In this document: positions 27,526-35,082 of the stretch, in pieces | Numbering within the stretch: the first letter of the stretch is position 1 | Layout: each line of letters starts with the position of its first letter | From: Lachnospiraceae bacterium | GTDB lineage: Bacteria > Bacillota > Clostridia > Lachnospirales > Lachnospiraceae | Assembly: GCA_015057505.1 (NCBI GenBank) | Contig: SVEG01000006.1 | Location: forward strand, 1-64,000 | Reading direction: 5' to 3' | DNA length: 64,000 bases | The notes under the pieces: generated by a model | Told to the model about the DNA's origin: nothing | The model's input: the letters and a program-made list of their open reading frames with translations, nothing else | Database searches by the model: none | Made by a program: the position numbers and the translations under genes

Positions 27526-28119
27526 ATGGATTACATGACTGAACTCGCCACTATTGCAAAATCGCATGGCGGAATCATTGAAACAAAAGTAGCAGCTGGG
27601 TACGGCATCTCTAAAGCGATGCTTTATAAGTTGTGTAAAGAAGATAAAATCCATCGAATTGTAAAAGGACAGTATATTCTTCCTGATGATATGCAGGATG
27701 AGTTGCTGTCTATAAGCAAGCGTTCCGGGAATATTATTTTTTCTCACGAGACAGCGCTTTATCTTCACAGAATTTCTGATCGCACGCCGTTTGAACATAC
27801 GATTACTGCGCCGTCCGGTTGTATTCCTTCTGCGGCAATTAAATCTGAATGCAAGGTGTATTACATTAAGAATGAACTGTTCGAACTTGGTAAAACAACA
27901 CTAAAAACACCTGCAGGGAATGATGTTCCTGCATACGATCTTGAACGCACAATCTGTGATGTAATTCGTAGTCGTAACAAATTGGGAACAGAAACATTTC
28001 TTGCGGCATTAAAGTTATATGCGGCAAATTCGAAGAAAGATTTGAACAAACTAAACTCTTATGCAAAGAAGATGCGGGTATCCAATGTCCTGCGTCAGTA
28101 TTTGGAGGTGCTTCTATGA
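27526..28119 (+). CDS. abiEi: AbiEi-type antitoxin/transcriptional regulator
   Basis: This 197-residue protein starts with a winged helix-turn-helix (about 1-50; GGIIETKVAAGYGISKAMLY, KICKEDKIHRI-like wing GQYIL), followed by a domain typical of AbiEi (SHETALYLHRISDRTPFEHTIT, AYDLERTICDVIR). In type IV toxin-antitoxin systems AbiEi represses the operon and counters the toxin AbiEii. The ATG at 27526 has GAGGTG upstream; 23 open codons further upstream cover the promoter and are not used. It overlaps the toxin gene by four bases (ATGA). Confidence 0.88.
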   Translation: MDYMTELATIAKSHGGIIETKVAAGYGISKAMLYKLCKEDKIHRIVKGQYILPDDMQDELLSISKRSGNIIFSHETALYLHRISDRTPFEHTITAPSGCIPSAAIKSECKVYYIKNELFELGKTTLKTPAGNDVPAYDLERTICDVIRSRNKLGTETFLAALKLYAANSKKDLNKLNSYAKKMRVSNVLRQYLEVLL

Positions 28120-28937
28120 GTAACGCAATGAGTCTGAAAGCGAAAATTCGCAATATTGCCAAACAGAAAAATATTCCTGCACAGGTCATTTTGCAGAATT
28201 ACATGTTCGAGCGTTTACTTGTTCGCCTCTCTGCTTCCGAATACAAAGAGAAATTTGTGTTAAAGGGCGGTATGCTGGTAGCTGCTATTGTGGGATTGGA
28301 TAACCGTGCAACCATGGATATGGATGCCACTCTCAAAAACCTGCCACTCACACCGGAAGCAATCCGAGGCGCGTTGGAAGATGTCTGCGATATCGGATTT
28401 GATGATGGCGTTGAGTTTGAAATTGGTACAATTTCTCCTATCCGAGAAGATGATATTTACGGTGGATACCGTGTTATGCTGAACGCAAAGTTTGATACTA
28501 TTCTGACTCCGTTGAGCATTGATGTATCTACGGGTGATGCTATTACGCCACATGCGGTGCAGTACAACTTTTCTGAAATCTTTGACGATGAAAAAACTTA
28601 CGAACTGTGGGCATACAACATAGAAACCGTCATGGCAGAAAAGGTGGAAACTATTTTGCGACGCAGTGTGTTTAATACCCGTCCAAGAGATTTTTACGAT
28701 GCCTACATACTGACCACAACACAGAAATTTGATAAAGTGGTGTTTGACAATGCACTAAAGGCAACCGCAAACCATCGAGGTACTACTCAGCAGATTGCGG
28801 ATGTCCCCGCTATTTTTAGCAACATCGAAGAAAGTTCGGAACTCAAAACGATGTGGGATAAATACCGCAAACAATTCGCATATGCTGCGGATATTGAGTA
28901 CGGTCAGATTATGGCTGTGCTGAAAACGCTGTTGTAA
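28116..28937 (+). CDS. abiEii: AbiEii-type nucleotidyltransferase toxin
   Basis: This 273-residue protein has the DNA polymerase-beta-like nucleotidyltransferase core of AbiEii: LKGGMLVAAIVGLDNRATMDMDA, with the GG motif and the two catalytic Asp (MDMD), then a third acidic strand at LSIDVSTGD, and ETVMAEKVETILRR. Known homologues stop growth during phage infection by transferring nucleotides, reported for the related MenT on tRNA. It is translationally coupled to AbiEi. Together they form a complete, apparently intact system. Confidence 0.9.
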   Translation: MSNAMSLKAKIRNIAKQKNIPAQVILQNYMFERLLVRLSASEYKEKFVLKGGMLVAAIVGLDNRATMDMDATLKNLPLTPEAIRGALEDVCDIGFDDGVEFEIGTISPIREDDIYGGYRVMLNAKFDTILTPLSIDVSTGDAITPHAVQYNFSEIFDDEKTYELWAYNIETVMAEKVETILRRSVFNTRPRDFYDAYILTTTQKFDKVVFDNALKATANHRGTTQQIADVPAIFSNIEESSELKTMWDKYRKQFAYAADIEYGQIMAVLKTLL

Positions 28938-29004
28938 GAAATTGCAACGGCTCTTTTTGGTTAGTATGAATGCTTAATAAAGGCATAGGAAAGGGAAGCG
29001 AGTA

Positions 29005-29053
29005 TTGACTTTTATGCCATATAAAGTTACAATTACAAGCATAAAAGTTGACA
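29005..29053. repeat. Inverted repeat carrying the AbiE upstream motif
   Basis: ACTTTTATGC (29008-29017) and GCATAAAAGT (29039-29048) are exact reverse complements, and each is extended by TTGA/TTGAC-like flanks. The left arm repeats the first 11 bases of the direct repeat at 27411. It lies between AbiEii and the small-RNA promoter and may be an operator or the trace of a module junction. Confidence 0.5.
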
Positions 29054-29091
29054 AAAAAAGGAAAAAAGTACAGGAATAAATCGATATAGTC

Positions 29092-29120
29092 TTGACATAA
29101 TATAAGTATGCGAATATAAT
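29092..29120 (+). promoter_or_regulatory. Consensus promoter for small RNA upstream of Abi_2 gene
   Basis: A perfect TTGACA and a perfect TATAAT are 17 bp apart. This is the strongest promoter in the island. The predicted start of transcription is near 29127. Confidence 0.88.
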
Positions 29121-29126
29121 AGTAGC

Positions 29127-29172
29127 ATAAGATTAGGTCAGGAAGCGTACGACGCCCTGGCCGCTTTTTTTT
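29127..29172 (+). ncRNA. Predicted ~46-nt small RNA (or leader attenuator) next to Abi_2 gene
   Basis: From the predicted start (about 29127) a short leader runs into a long hairpin. GGTCAGG (29136-29142) pairs with CCTGGCC (29156-29162) with one G-U pair. After two bulged A, GCGT pairs with ACGC around the three-base loop ACG. GC and eight T follow (29165-29172). This has all parts of a complete small transcription unit. It ends one base before the GGGGGAG ribosome site of the Abi_2 gene. AbiF-type Abi_2 systems have been reported to work with a structured non-coding RNA beside the gene, as I recall, so a functional RNA is a fair inference. A simple attenuator controlling the Abi_2 gene is the alternative. 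Confidence 0.65.
29136..29172 (+). terminator. Strong intrinsic terminator ahead of Abi_2 gene
   Basis: An 11-bp stem (7 + 4 with an AA bulge), a 3-base loop and eight T. It would stop most transcripts from the consensus promoter before the Abi_2 coding region, so expression of the gene would depend on read-through. Confidence 0.85.
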
Positions 29173-29188
29173 GGGGGAGATACAGAGG

Positions 29189-30142
29189 ATGAAGGAGTTT
29201 AAAACTTTTAATCAACAATTGACAATATTACGTAGTAGGGGGATGGTTGTGCCAACAGATGGTAGACCAAAGCGATTTTTGGAGCAAGAGAATTATTATA
29301 ATGTCATAAATGGATATAAAGATTTATTTTTGTGTAAGGATGGTCAAGGGAATGCTATTGTTCCGGAAACATATTTACCTAACACAAATTTTAATGAATT
29401 AAAAGCATTGTTTTTGTTTGATCGTGAATTGAGGTTTTTGTTTCTTAAGTATTTGCTTATTTTTGAAAACTCCTTCAAAACAGTTCTCTCACATGAATTT
29501 TCGAAAAAATATCCAAAAGCAAATTCTTATCTGGAGATTGCAAATTATAGGGACGATGATCCTAAAGGAGTTTTGAAACAGATTTCAATTTTAACCAATA
29601 CTATACATGATAATGTTGGTAAGCAAGGAGCGATTAAGCATTACATTGAGGAACACGGTTCTGTGCCATTGTGGGTTTTAGTTAATTATCTTACAATTGG
29701 AAATCTATCATACCTATATTCGGCATTAAAGGATTCAGAGAAAAATATTATTGCTAAATACTATTCTGACAAGTATGCAAAACAATACAAACCGACAAGC
29801 ACACTTAGAATTAGTAGTGAAGATATGGAATCCGCACTAAAGATATTTAATTTAGTTAGGAATCAATGTGCACATGATGAACGTCTCTTCAATTCGGATT
29901 ACAAAAATATAAGAGTATCCAATATAGCAAATTATTTTGGGATTACCAATTATAACAATCGGCGTATTATTGTTGCTATATTGTATTTTAAGGCTGTGCT
30001 TAATAAATCTTATTATAAGAAAATTCATTCAGAACTGCATGAAATATTTGATAGGTATAAAAATGAATTCCAGACAGTAAGCTTTAATGATATTCTTAAT
30101 ATTATGGGTATTGATTTGAGAGAATTAGAAAAGTTGAAGTAA
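29189..30142 (+). CDS. Abi_2 family (AbiD/AbiF) HEPN abortive infection protein
   Basis: This 317-residue protein matches the Abi_2 family. The N-terminal pattern FKTFNQQLTILRSRG, then FLEQENYYNVINGYKDLF, is the family signature. The predicted ribonuclease site is RNQCAHDERLF (Arg224, His229), the Rx4H motif of HEPN nucleases. AbiD and AbiF of Lactococcus abort phage infection, and AbiF-like proteins have been proposed as relatives of Cas13. The ATG at 29189 is 9 bases after GGGGGAG; an in-frame TTG at 29171 lies in the terminator T-run and is rejected. The gene is AT-rich compared with its surroundings. The predicted small RNA directly upstream is likely its partner or controller. Confidence 0.88.
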   Translation: MKEFKTFNQQLTILRSRGMVVPTDGRPKRFLEQENYYNVINGYKDLFLCKDGQGNAIVPETYLPNTNFNELKALFLFDRELRFLFLKYLLIFENSFKTVLSHEFSKKYPKANSYLEIANYRDDDPKGVLKQISILTNTIHDNVGKQGAIKHYIEEHGSVPLWVLVNYLTIGNLSYLYSALKDSEKNIIAKYYSDKYAKQYKPTSTLRISSEDMESALKIFNLVRNQCAHDERLFNSDYKNIRVSNIANYFGITNYNNRRIIVAILYFKAVLNKSYYKKIHSELHEIFDRYKNEFQTVSFNDILNIMGIDLRELEKLK

Positions 30143-30181
30143 ATACAACAACTACTTGACCACTAAACAACAAATTGATAA

Positions 30182-30225
30182 TTGATTCACCGGTATGGCT
30201 TTGATATACTTTAGTCACACCGGTG
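30182..30225 (+). promoter_or_regulatory. Promoter with paired CACCGGT operator for XRE-TPR regulator
   Basis: TTGATT (30182-30187) and TATACT (30205-30210) are 17 bp apart. CACCGGT occurs at 30188-30194, filling the spacer next to the -35, and CACCGGTG at 30218-30225, over the expected transcript start. The sites are exactly 30 bp apart, about three helix turns, as expected for cooperative binding on one face. The following XRE protein is the likely binder. Confidence 0.6.
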
Positions 30226-30247
30226 ATAATTATTTTGGAGGCATAAA

Positions 30248-31318
30248 ATGCAGGTTAAGCTTGGAGAAAAAATAAAAGAATTACGAAAACGAGATGGAAG
30301 GAAGAAGGAAGATTTGGCAAATGCTTTGGGTGTTACCGCACAGGCAGTTTCCAGATGGGAATCAAATGGAGGTTATCCCGATATGAGCATGATTCCTGCC
30401 ATCGCAAATTATTTTCACATTACAATTGATGCTTTGTTTGGATATAACAATGACAGAGACACGAAAATAAAAGAGTATGTCAAGAAGGGTAACCGTCTCC
30501 TTATTGATAGTGATGGTGACGTAACAGAATGTATCCGATTAATGAGAAAAGGCTTGGAGGAATTTCCTTCAGAACCGGAATTACAAATGTGTTTGGCTCA
30601 TGCGTTGCGCTTAAAATGGTCTGAGGAGGGCGAAAGAACCAACATTTATCTGGAAGAAGCAGCGGCTCTTTATGAGGAAGTGTCAAAGACAAACAGCGAT
30701 ATAATTTGCGCTCTTTTAGACACATATTCGTTGATGGGTGAATACGACAAGGCTGAGAAAAAAGCTATGGAACAGCCAGAAGTCAGAAGGAGCAGGGAAG
30801 TTTTACTGACGCCTATTTTTGACGGAGAAAAGGGAGATAGGTACCGCGGAGAAGCTGTACTTGCTTTGCTCCATGAACTTAGCATTGTTATAGACTGGGC
30901 AATAGCAAGGAACGAAAAACTTGTTAATTCTAAGGAAGGTATCAAGATTTCCTTGGCGGTGCGTCGCTTATATGAAGAAATTTTTGGCGGAGAAAACTAT
31001 GGTAAATTTCATAGTGACCTTTGTATGCTTGATTTACGCTGTGTAAAAATTGCTGCAGGTGTTAAGTGTTATGATGAGGCTCTTGAATTTTTTGATTCCG
31101 CGTATACACACTATACGAAATTTGTGGAACTTAAAAAAGACGGTTATTTTGAAGACGATCATTTTGAAACTCCTCTATTGTCCGCGGTTGGAAATACTTC
31201 TATTCCTGTTATTATGTGTAAAGCGGAATATTTTGATAATTCGCTCTCGTATTTGCCTGAGGAAGTAAAAGCGCAGATTATAAATAATCCTAAATATGCA
31301 ATGTTACATGAAAAATAG
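30248..31318 (+). CDS. XRE-family regulator with TPR-like C-terminal domain
   Basis: This 356-residue protein has an XRE helix-turn-helix at about residues 5-60 (LGEKIKELRKRDGRKKEDLA, VTAQAVSRWESNGGYPDM, IDALFGY). The rest is all-helical with TPR-like repeats (CIRLMRKGLEEFPSEPELQM). This layout is common in Firmicutes regulators that sense peptides or other small partners. GGAGG precedes the ATG. Two CACCGGT sites in its promoter suggest it represses itself. It sits between the Abi_2 gene and an acetyltransferase. Confidence 0.82.
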   Translation: MQVKLGEKIKELRKRDGRKKEDLANALGVTAQAVSRWESNGGYPDMSMIPAIANYFHITIDALFGYNNDRDTKIKEYVKKGNRLLIDSDGDVTECIRLMRKGLEEFPSEPELQMCLAHALRLKWSEEGERTNIYLEEAAALYEEVSKTNSDIICALLDTYSLMGEYDKAEKKAMEQPEVRRSREVLLTPIFDGEKGDRYRGEAVLALLHELSIVIDWAIARNEKLVNSKEGIKISLAVRRLYEEIFGGENYGKFHSDLCMLDLRCVKIAAGVKCYDEALEFFDSAYTHYTKFVELKKDGYFEDDHFETPLLSAVGNTSIPVIMCKAEYFDNSLSYLPEEVKAQIINNPKYAMLHEK

Positions 31319-31386
31319 TGTAAAAATAGTGAAAGTATAATGGATTTTTAGATTAGGGATATTAAGTAGATTTAGGAGAAAATGTT

Positions 31387-31938
31387 ATGAAAAAGCAAGA
31401 AGCAATTATATTATTTCACAGTATGCATCCAAATTTTTTTGAACAGGAATACATTCAAAGCTTATCAGAGGAGTGGACATTTGATGAGATGTTTCTTCGG
31501 CTTGATGAATTTGATATGTCCAAGTATGAAAAATCATTAGATGCATCGATTACATTCGGCTTTTTCGAGGGGAACCGCGAGGAGTTATTAGAGGTTGTAG
31601 AGCAAGTTGATTCAGACTGGATAAAGTTTTTTATTGGCGAAGACAGAGCTTTTTGTGCTTATCTTGATGGCAAAGTTGTAAGTTTTTGTCATATTCAAAA
31701 TATGGGGACATATAGCATAAACGGACAGACACTCAAAATTGGCGGACCGGGTTGTGTTGGAACACTTCCGAAATATAGGGATAAAGGTATTGGCCTAATG
31801 ATGGTGAAGAAGGTAACACAGATTTTAAAGGAAGAAGGGTACGATTATAGCTATATTCATTTTACTTATGTGGCACAATGGTATGCAAAGCTTGGGTACG
31901 AGACGGTTCTAAAGTGGACGAAGAATGGGATTTTGTAA
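31387..31938 (+). CDS. GNAT family acetyltransferase
   Basis: This 183-residue protein has the GNAT core in the second half: acceptor strand VVSFCHIQNMG, the acetyl-CoA loop GTLPKYRDKGIGLMMVKKV (R/QxxGxG/A type) and the end AQWYAKLGYE. The N-terminal part (about 1-75) is of unknown type. The substrate is unknown. TTAGGAGAA precedes the ATG. It is the last gene of the accessory island; the flagellar genes follow. Confidence 0.82.
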   Translation: MKKQEAIILFHSMHPNFFEQEYIQSLSEEWTFDEMFLRLDEFDMSKYEKSLDASITFGFFEGNREELLEVVEQVDSDWIKFFIGEDRAFCAYLDGKVVSFCHIQNMGTYSINGQTLKIGGPGCVGTLPKYRDKGIGLMMVKKVTQILKEEGYDYSYIHFTYVAQWYAKLGYETVLKWTKNGIL

Positions 31939-32247
31939 AAGAAATAACTAAACAATTGATATCCGAATTTTTTAGTTTGCGTGATATTCGTCATGCCGAC
32001 AGACTCGCAAGCAAGCTTGCTCGTTGTCGCGGCATTCGCCGTATTGTCCAGCGTCTAAATATGCTCTTACGTGTGCAAGCACCCGACGAGCAATATTTAA
32101 ACACTGTCCAGCATGGCTCAAAGCTTCGCGCATTTATTTTTCCTAAACCGTTAAGTAAATCCCCAATCCGTCCGAAATATAAGACAGTAACGCAAAGGAT
32201 TGCGGACTATCTTTTAGCACGGACGCTTAAGGGAAGGTGCGGACGGT
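31939..32247. other. 309-bp gap without a supported gene; long imperfect hairpin inside
   Basis: An open frame crosses the gap but starts inside the acetyltransferase in another frame and has no ribosome site or family resemblance. Bases 31993-32035 can fold: ATGCCG pairs with CGGCAT, ACA with TGT, around the 12-bp palindrome AGCAAGCTTGCT (32010-32021). A sigma-28-like promoter is proposed at 32152-32178. Confidence 0.5.
32152..32178 (+). promoter_or_regulatory. Candidate sigma-28 (SigD/FliA) promoter for flagellar genes
   Basis: TAAG, 15 bases, then TCCGAAAT. The Firmicutes sigma-D consensus is TAAA-N15-GCCGATAT, so three positions differ. The site is 70 bp upstream of the first flagellar gene and no sigma-A promoter is obvious there, which fits late flagellar control. 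Confidence 0.4.
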
Positions 32248-35082
32248 ATGATTATTAACACCACAGACCTTAAGGAAAATATATTAGGAACTCAGAATGA
32301 CCTTTATAATACTGCGGCTATGCAGAACAGGACTTCTCGCGGTACCGAAAGTAAAGTGGACGGTATCAGGGATTATTTTTCACGCGAAGGCAAGGGCAAG
32401 GCGCAGGACGTAACATATTCAAAAGAAGAGAAAAAATCTCAGGCAAGCGGTAATGATACTGCTTGCCTTGATGAGGTTACAGACTACATTAAGACAATGC
32501 AGGACAACCTCAATACAATAATTAATCAGATTACTACAATGAATTACCACGAAGCGAAAGAGACCTACGGTCTTTCCGACGATACGGATGTGCGTGGAAT
32601 AGTTACTGTGGTTGAGCAGATTCAGATTAAGCTTGCGGCGGCTGATGAGAATTACAGAAATACAGGTAATCTTGATTTGTCGGATATTAAGGCGGTTACA
32701 GGAAGTACGGGTGCGGCATATTCGCTTGCATCCAGACTTTCAGATTATAATCTTCCGGCGACAGAGGACAACATTAAGGCTATAGAAGGTGCGCTCGGTA
32801 AGCTTGAGAATATAGAAGAGATTTCGAGAGAGCAGGCAAAGTACCTTGTTGATAATAATCTTGAACCGACTATTGCCAATGTGTATAAGGCGCAGAACAG
32901 CACAGGAATGTGGCAGGAGAATAACGCTCTTACGGACGCATCGTGGGAGCAGTTAAAACCTCAGGTAGAGCAGATAATCACAGAGGCTTTTCCTATGACG
33001 GAGAATATGCCTGCACTTGAGGATACAGCACGCTGGATGCTCGAAAACGGTGTGGCATTAAATGCTGAGAATCTTAAGAAGTTTGCTCAGATAGAAGCGA
33101 TTAACGGACAGCAGACGGATGCCATGCAGCAGCTTGATAATGTACTTCAGGCTATGTCAAAAGGCAAAGCACCTGAGGATGCAGACTTAACAGGAGAGCA
33201 TTTTACAGGAAAATATGTAGAAGATACGCTTATTACAATGCAGAAGACTATTAATAACAGACAGTTTGAAGCATATGAAGAGCTTAAAGTACAAAGACAG
33301 TTAGAAGAAATCAGACTTCTCATGACCAAGGAAGCGGGACTCTCTCTTCTTAAGAGAGGAATTGAGATAGATACAACGGACCTTGAGATGCTTATTGTAG
33401 AACTTAAAAAGCAGGAAAAGGCATTTTATCAGAGTATCGCCGACCTTGACGGAATCATGGTTGAAGACGGACAGATAGACCTTATAAAAGAGACTAACAA
33501 GGCAGTTGAAGCACTTAAATATGCGCCTGCATACATAATCGGAGAAGTTATAAGAGGTGATTTTGAATTTACCGTAAGGGCAAGCTACGAGGCGTCTGAG
33601 ACACTTCTCTCAGTGATGGGCAAGGCAGCTCAGACAGAATATGAAGCACTCATGACAAGGCCTGATAGAGAATACGGCGATAAGATAAGCAAGGCTTTCC
33701 GCAACATAGATGTATTGCTTGAAGAAATCGGACTTGAGAATACGGAGATTAATAACCGAGCTGTCAGAATTCTTTCCTACAATCAGATGTCGATTTCAGT
33801 TGAAAATGTCGAGGCAGTGGTTGCAAAGGATAACGAGTATCAGTACCTTCTTAAGAACCTTACACCGAGAACTGTGCTTCATTGTATAAGAGAAGGAATC
33901 AACCCTCTTGATACAGACATACAGACACTTAATGACAGGCTTGAGAAGATTAATGAAAAAATTGGTCCGTCAAAGGCGGAAAAGTTTAGCGAGTTTTTGT
34001 GGAAGCTTGATAATTCCGGCGAGATAAGCGCAGAAGAAAGAGAAGCCTACATCGGTATTTACCGTCTTATCAACATGGTAAATCGCGGAGACGGAGCGGC
34101 ACTCGGAGCCCTTGTTAACCAGGATGCACCGATTACTCTTAAGAATCTACTTACGGCGGCACGTTCCTTTAAGAGTAAGGGAATGGATTACAAGCTTGAT
34201 GCAGAGTTTGGCTTCCTTGAAAATGAGGTTGTTCAGAATTCGATAACCGATCAATTAAAAATATTTGCGGATGATACAGCGACCGATCAGTATGAAGCTT
34301 ATCGCAAAGACGAATACAAAACACTTGCACAGAACGAAGAAGCATTAAGGCTTGTACTTGAAGAAGGCGAGACGCCTAATTTTAACAATATAAGGGTTGC
34401 GGCTAAGATGCTTGAAGTAAATGCAGGAATATTCGAGAATTTTCCGAAGCATTTAAAGGGTAGAACGGACAGACTTCTTGAGAGGTTGACCGATAAAGCA
34501 TCTGCTGTGGAAGCGCTTAAGGATTTAGAGGGTGCGGCTGAGGAAGAGCTTATAAAAGCCTGCGATGAAGCAAGGGAAGTTTCATTTGAAAATGTTGAAA
34601 CGCTCAGAATGACTTATGTCGGATTTAAGTTTATGACATCGGCGGCAGTCAAAAATGAATCATATTATATACCTGTTGACCTTGCAGGAGAGACAACAAC
34701 AATTCGTCTTCGAATTGTGAGGAATTCCGCCGAGACAGGAAAAGTAACGGTTCAGTTCGGGCATGAAACGATGGGCAGGGTCAGAGCTGAATTTAAGGTT
34801 AAAAGTAGCACGCTTGAAGGCTTTTTCTTAAGCAGTAATGCAGAAGGAATACGAATCTTAAAGAGCATTCAGGAAGGCTTTTTAAAGGATATTGAGAAAT
34901 TTGGACTTACCGGGGGAACGATGAATTACGGAATTACGGATCATGTGTCGACAGTACTTTCAGAGGTAGCAGTTCCGGGTACGGCAGGCGAACTTACAGA
35001 AGCTACGGAAAAGACTGACAACCGCACACTTTACGGCGCAGCACAGACATTTCTTACACATATTAAGGAGGTATTATCATGA
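32248..35082 (+). CDS. Large FliK-like flagellar-locus protein (DUF6240 type)
   Basis: This 944-residue protein is mostly helical and acidic with no membrane segment or signal peptide. The last ~170 residues (YYIPVDLAGETTTIRLRIV, GKVTVQFGHETMGRVRAEF, LKSIQEGFLKDIEKFGL) resemble the C-terminal domain of the hook-length control protein FliK. I believe this is the protein type called DUF6240 in gut Clostridia, but that name is from memory. Its stop overlaps the flagellin start by four bases (ATGA), so flagellin translation is coupled to it. A role in flagellar export or length control is inferred from context. Confidence 0.72.
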   Translation: MIINTTDLKENILGTQNDLYNTAAMQNRTSRGTESKVDGIRDYFSREGKGKAQDVTYSKEEKKSQASGNDTACLDEVTDYIKTMQDNLNTIINQITTMNYHEAKETYGLSDDTDVRGIVTVVEQIQIKLAAADENYRNTGNLDLSDIKAVTGSTGAAYSLASRLSDYNLPATEDNIKAIEGALGKLENIEEISREQAKYLVDNNLEPTIANVYKAQNSTGMWQENNALTDASWEQLKPQVEQIITEAFPMTENMPALEDTARWMLENGVALNAENLKKFAQIEAINGQQTDAMQQLDNVLQAMSKGKAPEDADLTGEHFTGKYVEDTLITMQKTINNRQFEAYEELKVQRQLEEIRLLMTKEAGLSLLKRGIEIDTTDLEMLIVELKKQEKAFYQSIADLDGIMVEDGQIDLIKETNKAVEALKYAPAYIIGEVIRGDFEFTVRASYEASETLLSVMGKAAQTEYEALMTRPDREYGDKISKAFRNIDVLLEEIGLENTEINNRAVRILSYNQMSISVENVEAVVAKDNEYQYLLKNLTPRTVLHCIREGINPLDTDIQTLNDRLEKINEKIGPSKAEKFSEFLWKLDNSGEISAEEREAYIGIYRLINMVNRGDGAALGALVNQDAPITLKNLLTAARSFKSKGMDYKLDAEFGFLENEVVQNSITDQLKIFADDTATDQYEAYRKDEYKTLAQNEEALRLVLEEGETPNFNNIRVAAKMLEVNAGIFENFPKHLKGRTDRLLERLTDKASAVEALKDLEGAAEEELIKACDEAREVSFENVETLRMTYVGFKFMTSAAVKNESYYIPVDLAGETTTIRLRIVRNSAETGKVTVQFGHETMGRVRAEFKVKSSTLEGFFLSSNAEGIRILKSIQEGFLKDIEKFGLTGGTMNYGITDHVSTVLSEVAVPGTAGELTEATEKTDNRTLYGAAQTFLTHIKEVLS

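Noticed and set aside
28938..29188. CRISPR or Cas13-type array beside the HEPN gene
   Set aside because: Only one hairpin and one promoter are present; there are no spaced direct repeats, so an RNA partner rather than an array is proposed.
31878..32258. Open frame of 126 codons between the acetyltransferase and the flagellar gene
   Set aside because: It starts inside the acetyltransferase in another frame, has no ribosome site, shows no family pattern and overlaps the next start. It is probably a chance frame over a structured intergenic region.
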